Assembly (NCBI GenBank): GCA_902826945.1 | Contig: CADEGS010000016.1 | Coordinates: 1 to 37,714 of the forward strand | Length of the DNA stretch: 37,714 nucleotides | Source of the DNA: an uncultured bacterium | Lineage (GTDB): Bacteria; Planctomycetota; UBA1135; GCA-002686595 | Reading direction: 5' to 3' | Part shown: positions 24,461 through 32,906 of the stretch, one piece after another | Layout: each line of letters starts with the position of its first letter | Numbering within the stretch: the first letter of the stretch is position 1 | Translations under genes and position numbers: made by a program | The notes under the pieces: generated by a model | Database searches by the model: none | What the model was told of the DNA's origin: nothing | What the model saw: the letters and a program-made list of their open reading frames with translations, nothing else

Positions 24461-26376
24461 GCGGCTGCCGCGGCGCGCGCCGGCGCATCCTGCGCGAGTC
24501 CGACGAGCGGCTGGCCGCCGACGAGGCTTTCGCGCTGGCCGCGCACCTCGAGCGCTGCGCCCCGTGCCGGCGCTTCCGCGCGCTCGAGCTCGAGGTGCGC
24601 CAGGCGCTGGCCGGCGCGGCCGAGCCGGCGGCGCCGCCGGCGGCGCTCGAGCGCACCGTGCTCGCGGCGCGCGCGCTCGCGCGGCCCGGGCCCGAGCGCT
24701 CGAGCGCGCCGCGCTGGCTGGCGGCCGGGCTCGCGGCGGCCGCGCTCGCCGCGCTGCTCGGCGCCGCCGCCTGGCGCGGGTCGCTCGCGCGCCGCGCGAC
24801 GCCGGCCGACGCGGCCACGGCCCGCTCGGAGGACGCCGGGTCGACCGGCGACCGGGCTGCGGACCGCGCGTCGCCGCGGGGCCCGCGCGCGGACGAGCTC
24901 GCCGCGCTCGAGGCACCTTCGCACGCGGCGGAGGCGGTGGGCGCGACGCCGGGGAAGGAGCGAGCGGCGGACGCCTCGCTCCCCCGGGACCGGTCGCTCG
25001 GCTCGGACACCGCACCGGCCCCGGAGGATGCTCTCGCCTCGAATGCCGCGCTCGCTCCGGGCGCGCCGCGAACGCCCGACGAGCTGCGCGCGCGCCTGCG
25101 CGCGTCGCTGCGCGAGGCCTTCGCCGAGGACGCCGCCGAGGGGCCGCGGCGCTTCGCGCGCGAGGCGCTCGCGCTCGAGGCCGCGTGGCCGCTCGACCGC
25201 TTCCTGGAGGAGCTCGTGCGCGACCGCGACGACGCGCTCGCGAGCGCCGCGGTGCGCGTGCTCGCGGCGCGCGGCGAGCGGCTCGCCGTGCCCGCGCTGC
25301 GCGGCGCGCTCGAGCGGCCGGGCGTCGCATCCGCCGCGCTGGCGGCGCTGGCGGGCCTCGGCCCGGCCGGCCTGCAGGAGGTCGAGCGCGCGCTCGCCGA
25401 CGCGACGCTCGAGGAGGCCGCGCTGGCGGCCCTCGTGCGCGCCGGCGGCGCTCCGGCCGCGGGCGTCCTGGAGCGCGCGCTGGCGCGGCCGCTCGCCGAC
25501 CGCGAGCGCGAGGCGCGCCGCCTGGAGGCGCTCGTCGCGCTCGGACGTCCGGCACTGGCGCCGCTCCTGCGCCTGGCCGCCGCAGGCGGCGCGCGCGCGC
25601 CGCGCTTCGTCGCCGCGCTGCCGCGGCTCGCGCACGCGGCCGAGGCGCTCGTGCCGCTGCTCGAGTCCACCCCGCTCCCGCCCGAGCTCGCCTGCGAGGC
25701 GGCGCTGGCGCTGCCGAGCCTGCCGGCGCTCGGCTGGCTGCGCGAGCGCGCGCTCGACCTGCCCTGGCGCGAGCCCGCGCTGGCCGCGCTGGAGCGCTGG
25801 GAGGGCGTCGAGGCGCTCGAGGCGGCGCTCTCCTTGTCCGCCTCGGGGCGGCTCGCCGGCGAGCGCGTGGAGGCGCTCGTCGCCGCGCTGGTCGCGCGCG
25901 ATCCCGCCCGCGCGCGCGCCTGCGCCGCCGCGCTGGCGCGCGAGGGCGCGCGCGGCGCGGGGCGGGCGAGCGCGCTGCTCGAGCTGTTGCTCGCCGCCGC
26001 CGCGCCGGGCAGCGGAGCCGCCTGCGCGGAGCTCACGCGCGCCGCGCTGCCCGAGGACCAGCGCCTGCTCGCCGCGCTCGCCGCCGGCGAGCTGGGCGAG
26101 CCCGACGACGTGCCGCTGTGCCTCGAGCTCCTCGCGCGCGCGGAGCCGCGCGAGCGCCGCCTGCGCGCCGCGCTCTTGCTCTCGATCGACGCCCTGGGCG
26201 GCGCGCCCGCCGTGGAGCGCGCGCTCGGGGACGCCCCGCGCGGCGCGGACCGCGAGCGCCTGCTCGAGGCGCTGGCCGAGGCGGGCCGTCGCGGCGCCGC
26301 CGTCTCCGTCCACCGCGTCGCGCGCGCCCTCGACGCGCTCGCGCCGCGCTCCCCCGACCCCTGGAGATCGTCATGA
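24457..26376 (+). CDS. Zinc-finger anti-sigma factor with a large HEAT-repeat-like ectodomain
   Basis: The 639-residue protein starts at GTG 24457, overlapping the sigma gene by 4 bases. Residues 1-45 form a ZAS/zf-HC2-type anti-sigma domain with C4 and H30-x3-C34-x2-C37, expected to bind the ECF factor in the cytoplasm. A single membrane helix lies at about 86-107 (WLAAGLAAAALAALLGAAAW). A disordered Ser/Ala/Pro-rich linker runs to about 215. The rest, about 215-630, is built of Ala/Leu-rich helical pairs resembling HEAT repeats (for example RVLAARGERLAVPALRGAL), which would lie outside the membrane and could bind proteins or sense envelope state. The stop overlaps the next start by ATGA. 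A HEAT ectodomain this large on an anti-sigma factor is unusual as far as I know. Confidence 0.85.
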   Translation: MSGCRGARRRILRESDERLAADEAFALAAHLERCAPCRRFRALELEVRQALAGAAEPAAPPAALERTVLAARALARPGPERSSAPRWLAAGLAAAALAALLGAAAWRGSLARRATPADAATARSEDAGSTGDRAADRASPRGPRADELAALEAPSHAAEAVGATPGKERAADASLPRDRSLGSDTAPAPEDALASNAALAPGAPRTPDELRARLRASLREAFAEDAAEGPRRFAREALALEAAWPLDRFLEELVRDRDDALASAAVRVLAARGERLAVPALRGALERPGVASAALAALAGLGPAGLQEVERALADATLEEAALAALVRAGGAPAAGVLERALARPLADREREARRLEALVALGRPALAPLLRLAAAGGARAPRFVAALPRLAHAAEALVPLLESTPLPPELACEAALALPSLPALGWLRERALDLPWREPALAALERWEGVEALEAALSLSASGRLAGERVEALVAALVARDPARARACAAALAREGARGAGRASALLELLLAAAAPGSGAACAELTRAALPEDQRLLAALAAGELGEPDDVPLCLELLARAEPRERRLRAALLLSIDALGGAPAVERALGDAPRGADRERLLEALAEAGRRGAAVSVHRVARALDALAPRSPDPWRSS

Positions 26377-28076
26377 GAACGTCGCTCGCCCTCGCCCTGC
26401 CCCTGCTCCTGGCGCCCCTCGCCCTGGCCCAGGAGGTGCCGGTCGTGCGCAGCTACGACCTGGGCGACGTCGTGCCGCGGCGCGACGGCTCGGACTGGAC
26501 CGTGCCGCTGCTCGTCCCGCCGGCGCGCATCCCCTGGAGCGGCGGCGGGGAGGTCGCCGACGAGCCGGCCGAGGCGCTGGTCGAGGTCCTGATGCAGCTC
26601 CTCGGCGACGAGCTGCGCCAGCAGGGGCGCGCGATCGAGTACGACGGCTCGCGGCGGCTGGTCGTGGTCGCGCCGCAGGCGCTGCAGGACACGATCCGCG
26701 GCCTGCTGGACGGCATGCGCTCGGCCTTCCAGGCCGAGCTCGCGGTCGGGGTCGAGGTGCTGCGCCTGCCCGGCGCGAGCGCGCTGCCGACCCCGCCCTC
26801 GAGCGTGCTCGCGGGCGACGCGGCGGCGCGCCTGCGCTCGGACCTGCTCGCGCGCGGCGCGGAGGTCGAGAGCCACGTCCTGCACCTGCGCGCCGGGCGC
26901 ACCGGCGTCGCGCAGGACAGCCGCTTCCACCCGTTCGTCGCCCGCCACGTGGTCGAGATCGCGCAGGGCGCGCTGATCTTCGACCCGGAGGTGGAGGAGG
27001 CCGAGGAGGGGACGCTGGTGGCGCTGCGCGCCGCGCCGCTCCCCGGCGGCGTGCACCTGACGTGCGCGCTGCGCGTGGCGCGCCTCGACGGCCCGATCGA
27101 GACGGTCGCGCTGGCGCTCGCCGGCTCGATCTCGAGCGAGCGCGAGGGGCTGACGCCGGTGCCCGGGCCGGACAAGATGGAGCTCGCCCGCGTCGGCGTG
27201 CAGGCGGTCGCCTTCGAGACCTTCCTGCCCGACGGGAAGACGCTCGTGGTCGCGCTGCACGACGCGTCGGGCGAGCAGCCGGTGCAGACGGTCGTGCTGC
27301 TGCGCCGCGAGGGCGGCGCGATCCCCGAGCTGGTGCGGCTCCCGTTCGGGAGCGCGGGGCGCGCGCTCGTCCTGGTCAACGGCGAGCGCCTCCGGCCGCC
27401 GCGCCTGGAGCTGCTCGCGACCGAGGTCGGCGAGGAGTACGCGGTCGAGCACCCCGCGCTGGCGGCGCGCTGGAGCTCGGAGCTGCCGCTCGTGCTGCGC
27501 GACTTCGTCAAGGGGCGCTTCGCGACGTGGCGCGCGCTGGGGCCGTGGCTGGCGCTCGTCTCGGATCCGACCTGGGACGCGGGCAGCGACGCCCTGCAGG
27601 CGCTGCTCGACGGCGCGACGCCGGACGTCGGGACGCGCGAGCTGTCGCTCGTCGCGCGCATGGACGACGAGCGCGAGCTGGCCTCGTTCTCGCTGCCGCT
27701 CCTCGCGGGCGGGAGGGCGGCCGTGCTGCTGGGGACGACGCGCACCGAGCTGATCGATTACGAGGTCGAGGTCGCGCAGCTCGCGAGCGCCCCCAGCCTG
27801 GTCGTGCAGCCGCTGTTCGACGGGCTGGCGGTCGTGGCCGGCGTGTCGGGCGGAGCGGGCCGGAGCCTGGTCGCGTCGCTCGCGGGCTCGCTGCGCGCGC
27901 GCGGCGCGGAGCCGCGCTCGCTCGTGCTCGGCGGTCCGCTGCCCGCGACCCTGCAGCTCGGCGAGCGACGCTGGATGCGCCTCGACGAGCGCGTGCAGCT
28001 CGACGACCAGCAGGGCCAGCCCGCGCGCGCGCGCTTCGCGGGCGGCGGCCTGCGCGTGGAGATGCAGGTGCGCTGA
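26373..28076 (+). CDS. Secreted protein with a secretin-N-like region, third gene of the sigma operon
   Basis: This 567-residue exported protein starts with a clear signal peptide (RTSLALALPLLLAPLALAQ). Residues about 22-125 resemble the short N-terminal domain of secretin/TonB-type proteins as seen in planctomycetes: SYDLGDVV, a stretch on ELRQQGRAIEYDG, then RRLVVVAPQALQDTIRGLLD. No secretin pore domain follows; the remaining about 440 residues are beta-rich and unrecognised. ATG 26373 overlaps the anti-sigma stop by ATGA, so its expression is tied to the sigma system. It may be the periplasmic partner or a target of the HEAT ectodomain; that is inference. The secretin-N assignment is by pattern only. 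Confidence 0.7.
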   Translation: MRTSLALALPLLLAPLALAQEVPVVRSYDLGDVVPRRDGSDWTVPLLVPPARIPWSGGGEVADEPAEALVEVLMQLLGDELRQQGRAIEYDGSRRLVVVAPQALQDTIRGLLDGMRSAFQAELAVGVEVLRLPGASALPTPPSSVLAGDAAARLRSDLLARGAEVESHVLHLRAGRTGVAQDSRFHPFVARHVVEIAQGALIFDPEVEEAEEGTLVALRAAPLPGGVHLTCALRVARLDGPIETVALALAGSISSEREGLTPVPGPDKMELARVGVQAVAFETFLPDGKTLVVALHDASGEQPVQTVVLLRREGGAIPELVRLPFGSAGRALVLVNGERLRPPRLELLATEVGEEYAVEHPALAARWSSELPLVLRDFVKGRFATWRALGPWLALVSDPTWDAGSDALQALLDGATPDVGTRELSLVARMDDERELASFSLPLLAGGRAAVLLGTTRTELIDYEVEVAQLASAPSLVVQPLFDGLAVVAGVSGGAGRSLVASLAGSLRARGAEPRSLVLGGPLPATLQLGERRWMRLDERVQLDDQQGQPARARFAGGGLRVEMQVR

Positions 28077-28119
28077 CGATCGCCGGCCGGCGCGGTGCAC
28101 GCCGCGCGCGACCGCGCGC

Positions 28120-28125
28120 TAGGAT
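28120..28125 (+). promoter_or_regulatory. -10-like hexamer TAGGAT before the DASS transporter gene
   Basis: TAGGAT lies 42 bases before ATG 28168 in the 91-base gap after the sigma operon. No convincing -35 box is visible. Confidence 0.3.
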
Positions 28126-28167
28126 CGCCGCCCAGCCGTCCGGCTCCGCGCCGGTCCGCGCGCCCGC

Positions 28168-30021
28168 ATGGAAGCCGCCCTGGTCCTGGCCGTCCTCGCC
28201 GCGACGGTGGCGCTCTACGTCACGCAGCTCGTCCCGATCGAGGTCGTCTCGATCGGCGTGATCGTGGCGCTGGCGCTGCTCGGGATCCTGGAGCCGGGGG
28301 AGGCGCTCTCGGGCTTCTCGAGCCCGGCCATGATCACGGTGGCCTGCATGCTCGTCCTGAGCGCCGGGCTGGAGCGCGCCGGGGTCGTCGACTACGCCGC
28401 GCGCCTGCTCTCGCGCGGGAGCGGCCGCGGGCTCGGGCGCCTCTTGTTCGTCATCGCGCTGCCGACGATCGGCTTCAGCGCCTTCATCAACAACACGCCG
28501 GTCGTCGTCCTGATGATCCCGGTCGCGCTGAGCCTGGCGCGCTCGTCGAGCGTGGCGCCCTCGAAGGTGCTGATCCCGCTGAGCTACTTCTCGATCCTCG
28601 GCGGCACGTGCACGCTCTTCGGCACCTCGACGAACATCCTGGTGGACGCGCTCTACCGCGACCACGGCGGGCCGGGCTTCGGCGTGTTCGAGTTCTCGCG
28701 GCTGGGGCTGGTCTACCTCGCCGTCGGCTGCGCGTACGTGGGCCTGCTCGCGCCGCGGCTGCTGCCCACGCGCCAGGGCTTCGCCGACCTGCTGGCCGTG
28801 CAGGCCCCCGGCCGCTTCATCTCGGAGGTGGTCGTCAAGGCCGGCAGCCGCCACGTCGGCCGCGAGCTGCGCCAGCTCTTCCCGCCCGAGCGCGACGTCA
28901 ACGTGCTGCAGGTGGTGCGCGACGAGGAGGCGCTCCTGCGGCCGCCGCCCGAGCTCGTCGTGCGGCCGGACGACGTGCTGTACGTCGAGTCCACCGCGCG
29001 CTCGCTGCACCACCTGTTCTCCGACCCCGAGCTCGAGCGCGGCACCGCCGTGGCGGACGAGGAGCGCGTGCCGCTGCACGCGTTCCTCGCCGGCGAGTTC
29101 CGCGGCAACCCGGCCGGGCTGCTCGAGAAGGACGAGAGCGCGGCGACCGAGCGCGTCGGGCGCGTGGACCTGCGCCTGGCCGAGGCGGTCGTGACGCCGA
29201 ACTCGCGCTTCCTCGGGCAGCGCGTGCGCTCGCTCGGGCTCTCGCGCCGCCACGGCGTGCAGGTGCTCGCGATCCGGCGCCTGGGCCGCCAGCACCAGTA
29301 CCAGCTGCGCGACCTGCGCCTGACCGCCGGCGACGTGCTGCTCGTGCAGGGCGAGCCGGGCGCGCTGCGCGAGGTCCACGAGGAGGGCGACTTCCTCCTG
29401 GTCGAGGGCGTCGAGCGCACGCTGACCTTCCCCGAGAAGGCGCCGCTCTCGCTCGCGATCCTGGCCGGCGTCGTGCTGCTCGCCGCGCTGGGCGTGGCGC
29501 CGCTCGTGATGCTCGCGCTGGCCGGCGTGGCGGTCATGCTGCTCACGCGCTGCCTCGACGTGCGCGCGGCGGTGCGGGCGATCGAGCCGGACGTCCTCCT
29601 GCTCCTGGCCGGCACGATCCCGCTCGGCCTGGCGATCGAGAAGGTCGGCCTCGCCGCGGGGGTGGCGGAGACGCTGGCGGGGCTGGTCGGGACGGAGCGG
29701 CCCTGGCTCCTGGTCGGGGCGCTCTACCTGACGACGAGCCTGCTGACGGAGATCCTCTCGAACAACGCCACCGCGGTCCTGATGACGCCGATCGCGCTCG
29801 GGATCGCGGCGCGGATGGGGGTGGACCCGAAGCCGCTCCTGATCGCGGTCGCGTTCGGCGCGAGCGCGAGCTTCTCGACGCCGATCGGCTACCAGACGAA
29901 CGCGCTCGTCATGGGACCGGGCGGGTACCGCTTCCGCGACTACCTGCGCGTCGGGCTGCCGATGAACCTGCTCCTGGCGGCGGTCGCGACCGTCCTCATC
30001 CCGATCCTCTGGTCCGCTTGA
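28168..30021 (+). CDS. DASS/SLC13-type transporter with two RCK_C-like domains
   Basis: The 617-residue protein is an inner-membrane transporter of the divalent anion:Na+ symporter kind. Two inverted-repeat membrane halves each carry the family's Asn-rich hairpin: AFINNTPVVVLMIPV near residue 108 and LSNNATAVLMTPIAL near 529. Between them, two cytosolic TrkA-C (RCK_C)-like domains occupy about 210-290 and 320-410 (FLGQRVRSLGL, then LTAGDVLLVQG). This layout is common in bacterial members predicted to move sulfate, phosphate or dicarboxylates, but the substrate cannot be fixed. FSTPIGYQTNALVMGPGGY near the C-terminus is typical. ATG 28168 begins just before the first membrane helix. A strong intrinsic terminator follows the stop. 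Confidence 0.92.
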   Translation: MEAALVLAVLAATVALYVTQLVPIEVVSIGVIVALALLGILEPGEALSGFSSPAMITVACMLVLSAGLERAGVVDYAARLLSRGSGRGLGRLLFVIALPTIGFSAFINNTPVVVLMIPVALSLARSSSVAPSKVLIPLSYFSILGGTCTLFGTSTNILVDALYRDHGGPGFGVFEFSRLGLVYLAVGCAYVGLLAPRLLPTRQGFADLLAVQAPGRFISEVVVKAGSRHVGRELRQLFPPERDVNVLQVVRDEEALLRPPPELVVRPDDVLYVESTARSLHHLFSDPELERGTAVADEERVPLHAFLAGEFRGNPAGLLEKDESAATERVGRVDLRLAEAVVTPNSRFLGQRVRSLGLSRRHGVQVLAIRRLGRQHQYQLRDLRLTAGDVLLVQGEPGALREVHEEGDFLLVEGVERTLTFPEKAPLSLAILAGVVLLAALGVAPLVMLALAGVAVMLLTRCLDVRAAVRAIEPDVLLLLAGTIPLGLAIEKVGLAAGVAETLAGLVGTERPWLLVGALYLTTSLLTEILSNNATAVLMTPIALGIAARMGVDPKPLLIAVAFGASASFSTPIGYQTNALVMGPGGYRFRDYLRVGLPMNLLLAAVATVLIPILWSA

Positions 30022-30023
30022 GG

Positions 30024-30067
30024 CCAGGCGGCCGTTCGGCCGCTGGAGGCCTCCGGCGGGGGTTTTT
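30024..30067 (+). terminator. Intrinsic terminator of the transporter gene
   Basis: CCTCC (30050-30054) and GGGGG (30058-30062) pair around a 3-base loop directly before TTTTT (30063-30067). A second, longer hairpin lies just upstream: 30024-30034 with 30037-30046, one bulged base. It begins 3 bases after the stop codon and is the clearest terminator in the window. Confidence 0.8.
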
Positions 30068-30080
30068 CGCCCTTGCGCCG

Positions 30081-30109
30081 TTGCCACGCGCTCGGCGGGA
30101 GCCTAGAAC
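30081..30109 (+). promoter_or_regulatory. Sigma-70-like promoter with no gene downstream
   Basis: TTGCCA (30081-30086), a 17-base spacer and TAGAAC (30104-30109) make the best -35/-10 match seen in the window. It points away from the terminated transporter and into the 3' end of recD2 on the opposite strand. No plausible plus-strand protein gene follows. Confidence 0.5.
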
Positions 30110-30114
30110 CCGCG

Positions 30115-30215
30115 CTGTCCCCGACGGTCCGGGGCGCCGTGCCGCGGGCCGCAAGGGGCGCTGTCGTGACGCAATCACCGGGGTTCCGCTGCGCGAGCAG
30201 GGGAACCCCGGTCCC
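30115..30215 (+). ncRNA. Candidate small RNA antisense to the end of recD2
   Basis: From the predicted start near 30115, the plus strand could form a small hairpin (30119-30123 with 30130-30134) and then a near-perfect hairpin: 30177-30192 pairs with 30197-30212 with a single G/G mismatch and a GCGA (GNRA-type) loop. The sequence does not match 4.5S, 6S, tmRNA or tRNA as I know them. There is no T-tract after the hairpin, so the end is uncertain. This is a prediction from the promoter and structure only. Confidence 0.3.
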
Positions 30216-32499
30216 GTTCCGGGCCGCGGCGCAGGCGCTCGCACAGCGCGCTCTCGCGCCCGCCGCGCTCGGCCTGCGCGACGGCCAGCTCGAGCGCCCG
30301 GCGCGAGCCGACCAGGACGAGCAGCCGCTGCGCGCGCGTGACCGCGGTGTAGAGCAGGTGCCGGCGCAGCATCATGGCGTGCTGCATCACGAGCGGCATC
30401 ACGACGGCGGGGAACTCGGCGCCCTGCGCGCGGTGCACGGTGACCGCGAAGGCGCGCTGCAGGTCGCGCAGCGCCGTTGGCGCGTAGTCGAGCTCGCGCT
30501 CGGGGAAGCGCACGCGCACGCGCTTGCCGTCGGGCGCGACGTGCACGATGCGCCCCATGTCGCCGTTGAACACGCCGCGCTCGTAGTCGTTGCGCGTCTG
30601 GATCACGCGCTCGCCCTCGCGCCAGGCGCGCCCGCTCCAGGTGAGCTCGCGCCCGCCGGCGGGCAGCTCGGCGCGCAGGCGCTCGTTGAGCGCGTCCACG
30701 CCGCACGGCCCGCGGTACATCGGAGCGAGCACCTGCACGTCGCGCGCCCAGTCGAGGCCGAAGCGCGCGGGGATGCGCCGCGTCGCGACCTCGACCAGGC
30801 GCGCCGCGCACTCCTCCTCGCCCTCCGCGCCGAAGAAGAAGAAGTCGCCGGGCGCGCCGTCGGCGTCCGGCGCGCGCGGCAGCTCGGGCAGGCGGCCCTC
30901 CAGGATGCGGTGCGCGTTGTGGACGATCAGGCCGTCCTTCTGCTGGCGGAAGACGCGCGTCAGCCGGTGCACGGGGAAGCGGCCGCTCTCGAGCAGGTCG
31001 GCCAGCACGTTGCCGGGCGCGACCGAGGGGAGCTGGTCGGGGTCGCCGACGAGGAGCAGCCGCGTCGGCGGCTGCACGGCCTTCACGAGGTGGTGCGCGA
31101 GCGCCAGGTCGAGCATCGAGATCTCGTCCACGACGACCACGTCCGCGCGCAGCGGGTTGGCGGCATCGTGCTGGAAGCCGCCGCCGCGCGGCTCGAAGCC
31201 GAGCAGGCGGTGGATCGTGCTGGCCTCGCGCCCGCTCGCCTCGGCCAGCCGCTTGGCGGCGCGCCCGGTGGGAGAGGCGAGCAGGACCGAGCGCCCTGCG
31301 CGCTCGGCCAGCGCGCACACCAGGCGCACGATGCTCGTCTTGCCGACGCCCGGCCCGCCGGTGAGCAGCGCGACCGGCGCCGCCAGCAGGCCGAGCACCG
31401 CGCGCGCCTGGTCGGGGTGCAGCGCGAGCCCCGCGGCGCGCGCGGCCGCCTCCAGCTCGGCCGGGCCGGCGAGCGCCGGCACCGGCCCCGCGTCCGCGAG
31501 CGCGAGCAGGTTCGCGGCCAGCCGCGTCTCGCAGGTGAAGAGCGCGCTCGGGTAGACCAGCGGGTCGCCCGCGTCGGCGGCCAGCCCGCGCTCGAGCGCG
31601 ACCTCGCCCGCCGCGTCGAGCGCGAGCAGCGCGTCGGCCAGCGCGGCGTCGTCGATCTCCTCGCGCAGGAGCCCGCGCGCGAGCGCGAAGAGCTGCGAGG
31701 CGCGCTGCAGCGTGTGCCCCTCCGCGCCGGCGTGCTCGAGCGCGTGCAGCAGCGCTGCGGCGCGGCGCTCGCGCGAGGCCGGGTCGAGCCCCAGGCGCAC
31801 GGCGACCGCATCCGCGGTCAGGAAGCCCACGCCGGGCACGCGCCGCGCGAGCACGTAGGGATCCGCGCGCAGCACGCGCTCGGCGCCCGGGCCGAGCGCG
31901 CGCGCGGCCGCCTCGACCTGGCCCGCGTTCAGGCCGAGCCCGAGCAGGAACGCGAGCAGCTCCTGGTGGCCGAGCTCCTCGCGCACGCGCGCGGCGAGCT
32001 CCGCGGCCAGCGCCGGGCGCAGGCCGCGCACGCCGGCCAGGGCGCCGGCCTCGTGGGCGATGCGCCCCAGCGCCGCGGGCCCGAGGTGCGTGACGATGCG
32101 CTGCGCCAGCGTCGGGCCGATGCCGGGGAAGCGGCTCGAGGCGAGGTAGCGCTCGAGCCCCTCGCGCCCGAGCGGCACGAGCGGCTCCCAGGAGTCGAAG
32201 GCGAAGCGCCGCCCGTGCTGGGGATGCTCCTCCCAGCGGCCGCGCAGGCGCAGCCGGTCGCCTTCGACCGCCTCGGGCGCCCGCCCGACGGCCGCCGCGC
32301 GCCCGCCCAGGGCGGCGAACAGGCCCGCCGCGGGGGCGTGGCCGGCCTCGGGGGTCAGGGCCAGGACCGTGTAGCCGGTGTCGGGGGAGCGGAAGGTGAC
32401 CCGCTCGACCACCCCCTGGAGCACCTGCTCCGGCTCCTCCGCGGGCCCCCCGGCCGGGCGCGCCCGCGCGGGCCCGGCCTGCTCGGAGGGTCCGCCCAC
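30175..32499 (-). CDS. recD2: RecD2-type ATP-dependent 5'-3' DNA helicase
   Basis: The product, about 774 residues, is a superfamily 1B helicase of the RecD2/YrrC type, which acts in DNA repair without RecB/RecC. The N-terminal region starts with GVVERVTFRSPDTGYTVLAL (OB-like), followed by helix-hairpin-helix repeats near 120-300 (FPGIGPTLAQRIVTHLG, then RVPGVGFLTADAVAVRLGL). The motor has Walker A TGGPGVGKTS at 380-389, SPTGRAAKRL, VVVDEISMLD (Walker B), LVGDPDQLPSV, and C-terminal TVHRAQGAEFPAVV and LLYTAVTRA. GTG 32499 is my preferred start; an upstream ATG at 32706 would run antisense through rpsU, and nearer GTGs are possible. The stop codon overlaps one arm of a strong hairpin. Confidence 0.92.
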   Translation of the reverse strand: MGGPSEQAGPARARPAGGPAEEPEQVLQGVVERVTFRSPDTGYTVLALTPEAGHAPAAGLFAALGGRAAAVGRAPEAVEGDRLRLRGRWEEHPQHGRRFAFDSWEPLVPLGREGLERYLASSRFPGIGPTLAQRIVTHLGPAALGRIAHEAGALAGVRGLRPALAAELAARVREELGHQELLAFLLGLGLNAGQVEAAARALGPGAERVLRADPYVLARRVPGVGFLTADAVAVRLGLDPASRERRAAALLHALEHAGAEGHTLQRASQLFALARGLLREEIDDAALADALLALDAAGEVALERGLAADAGDPLVYPSALFTCETRLAANLLALADAGPVPALAGPAELEAAARAAGLALHPDQARAVLGLLAAPVALLTGGPGVGKTSIVRLVCALAERAGRSVLLASPTGRAAKRLAEASGREASTIHRLLGFEPRGGGFQHDAANPLRADVVVVDEISMLDLALAHHLVKAVQPPTRLLLVGDPDQLPSVAPGNVLADLLESGRFPVHRLTRVFRQQKDGLIVHNAHRILEGRLPELPRAPDADGAPGDFFFFGAEGEEECAARLVEVATRRIPARFGLDWARDVQVLAPMYRGPCGVDALNERLRAELPAGGRELTWSGRAWREGERVIQTRNDYERGVFNGDMGRIVHVAPDGKRVRVRFPERELDYAPTALRDLQRAFAVTVHRAQGAEFPAVVMPLVMQHAMMLRRHLLYTAVTRAQRLLVLVGSRRALELAVAQAERGGRESALCERLRRGPERDRGSPARAAEPR

Positions 32500-32544
32500 G
32501 AGGCCCGAGAATCGCAGCGCGGGGGAGCGAAATCCAGATCGTGC

Positions 32545-32572
32545 TTGTCGCGCGGGTCCCCGGGCGGACAAT
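32545..32572 (+). promoter_or_regulatory. Promoter-like site for rpsU
   Basis: TTGTCG (32545-32550) and GACAAT (32567-32572) are separated by 16 bases. Transcription would begin near 32580 and give a leader of about 53 bases, which contains an AGGAAG. Confidence 0.45.
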
Positions 32573-32632
32573 GGCGGCCCTTTTCCAGGAAGCCAGCGGC
32601 CCCGCCCGTGCGCGGGGCGTCCCCAGAAGCGC

Positions 32633-32848
32633 ATGTCGATCAAGGTCGAGGTCAAGTCGAACGAGTCGCTCGAGGCCGCGCTGCGCCGCTTCAAGCGCCA
32701 GTGCAACTACGGTGGCGTCTTCCGTCTCGCCAAGGCCAGCACCTGGCACGAGAAGCGCTCGGACAAGAACCGGCGCGAGCGCCGGGAGCGCATGCGCACG
32801 ATCCTGAAGGCCGCGCGGCGCGAGCGGGCGCGGCTGCGCCGCGGCTGA
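32633..32848 (+). CDS. rpsU: Small ribosomal subunit protein bS21
   Basis: This is a very basic 71-residue protein. It matches bS21: SIKVEVKSNESLEAALRRFK at the N-terminus, a central KRQCNYGGVFRLAK, and an Arg-rich C-terminus (KNRRERRERMRTILKAARRE). bS21 binds near the 3' end of 16S rRNA and helps translation initiation. ATG 32633 gives the usual length and N-terminus. It is divergent from recD2, and the RluA-type gene follows 58 bases later, so the two may be co-transcribed. The motif after the first helix (QCNYGGVFR) differs from the E. coli form but is plausible for the family. Confidence 0.92.
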   Translation: MSIKVEVKSNESLEAALRRFKRQCNYGGVFRLAKASTWHEKRSDKNRRERRERMRTILKAARRERARLRRG

Positions 32849-32906
32849 GCGCGCGGCGGGCCACGGGGTTCCCGCGAGCGCCCCGCGCCCGCCCCGGTGC
32901 GACGCG

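Noticed and set aside
32500..32706. Longer recD2 with an ATG start at 32706
   Set aside because: It would run antisense through the rpsU start and promoter, and the added residues look unlike protein. The family N-terminus begins after GTG 32499.
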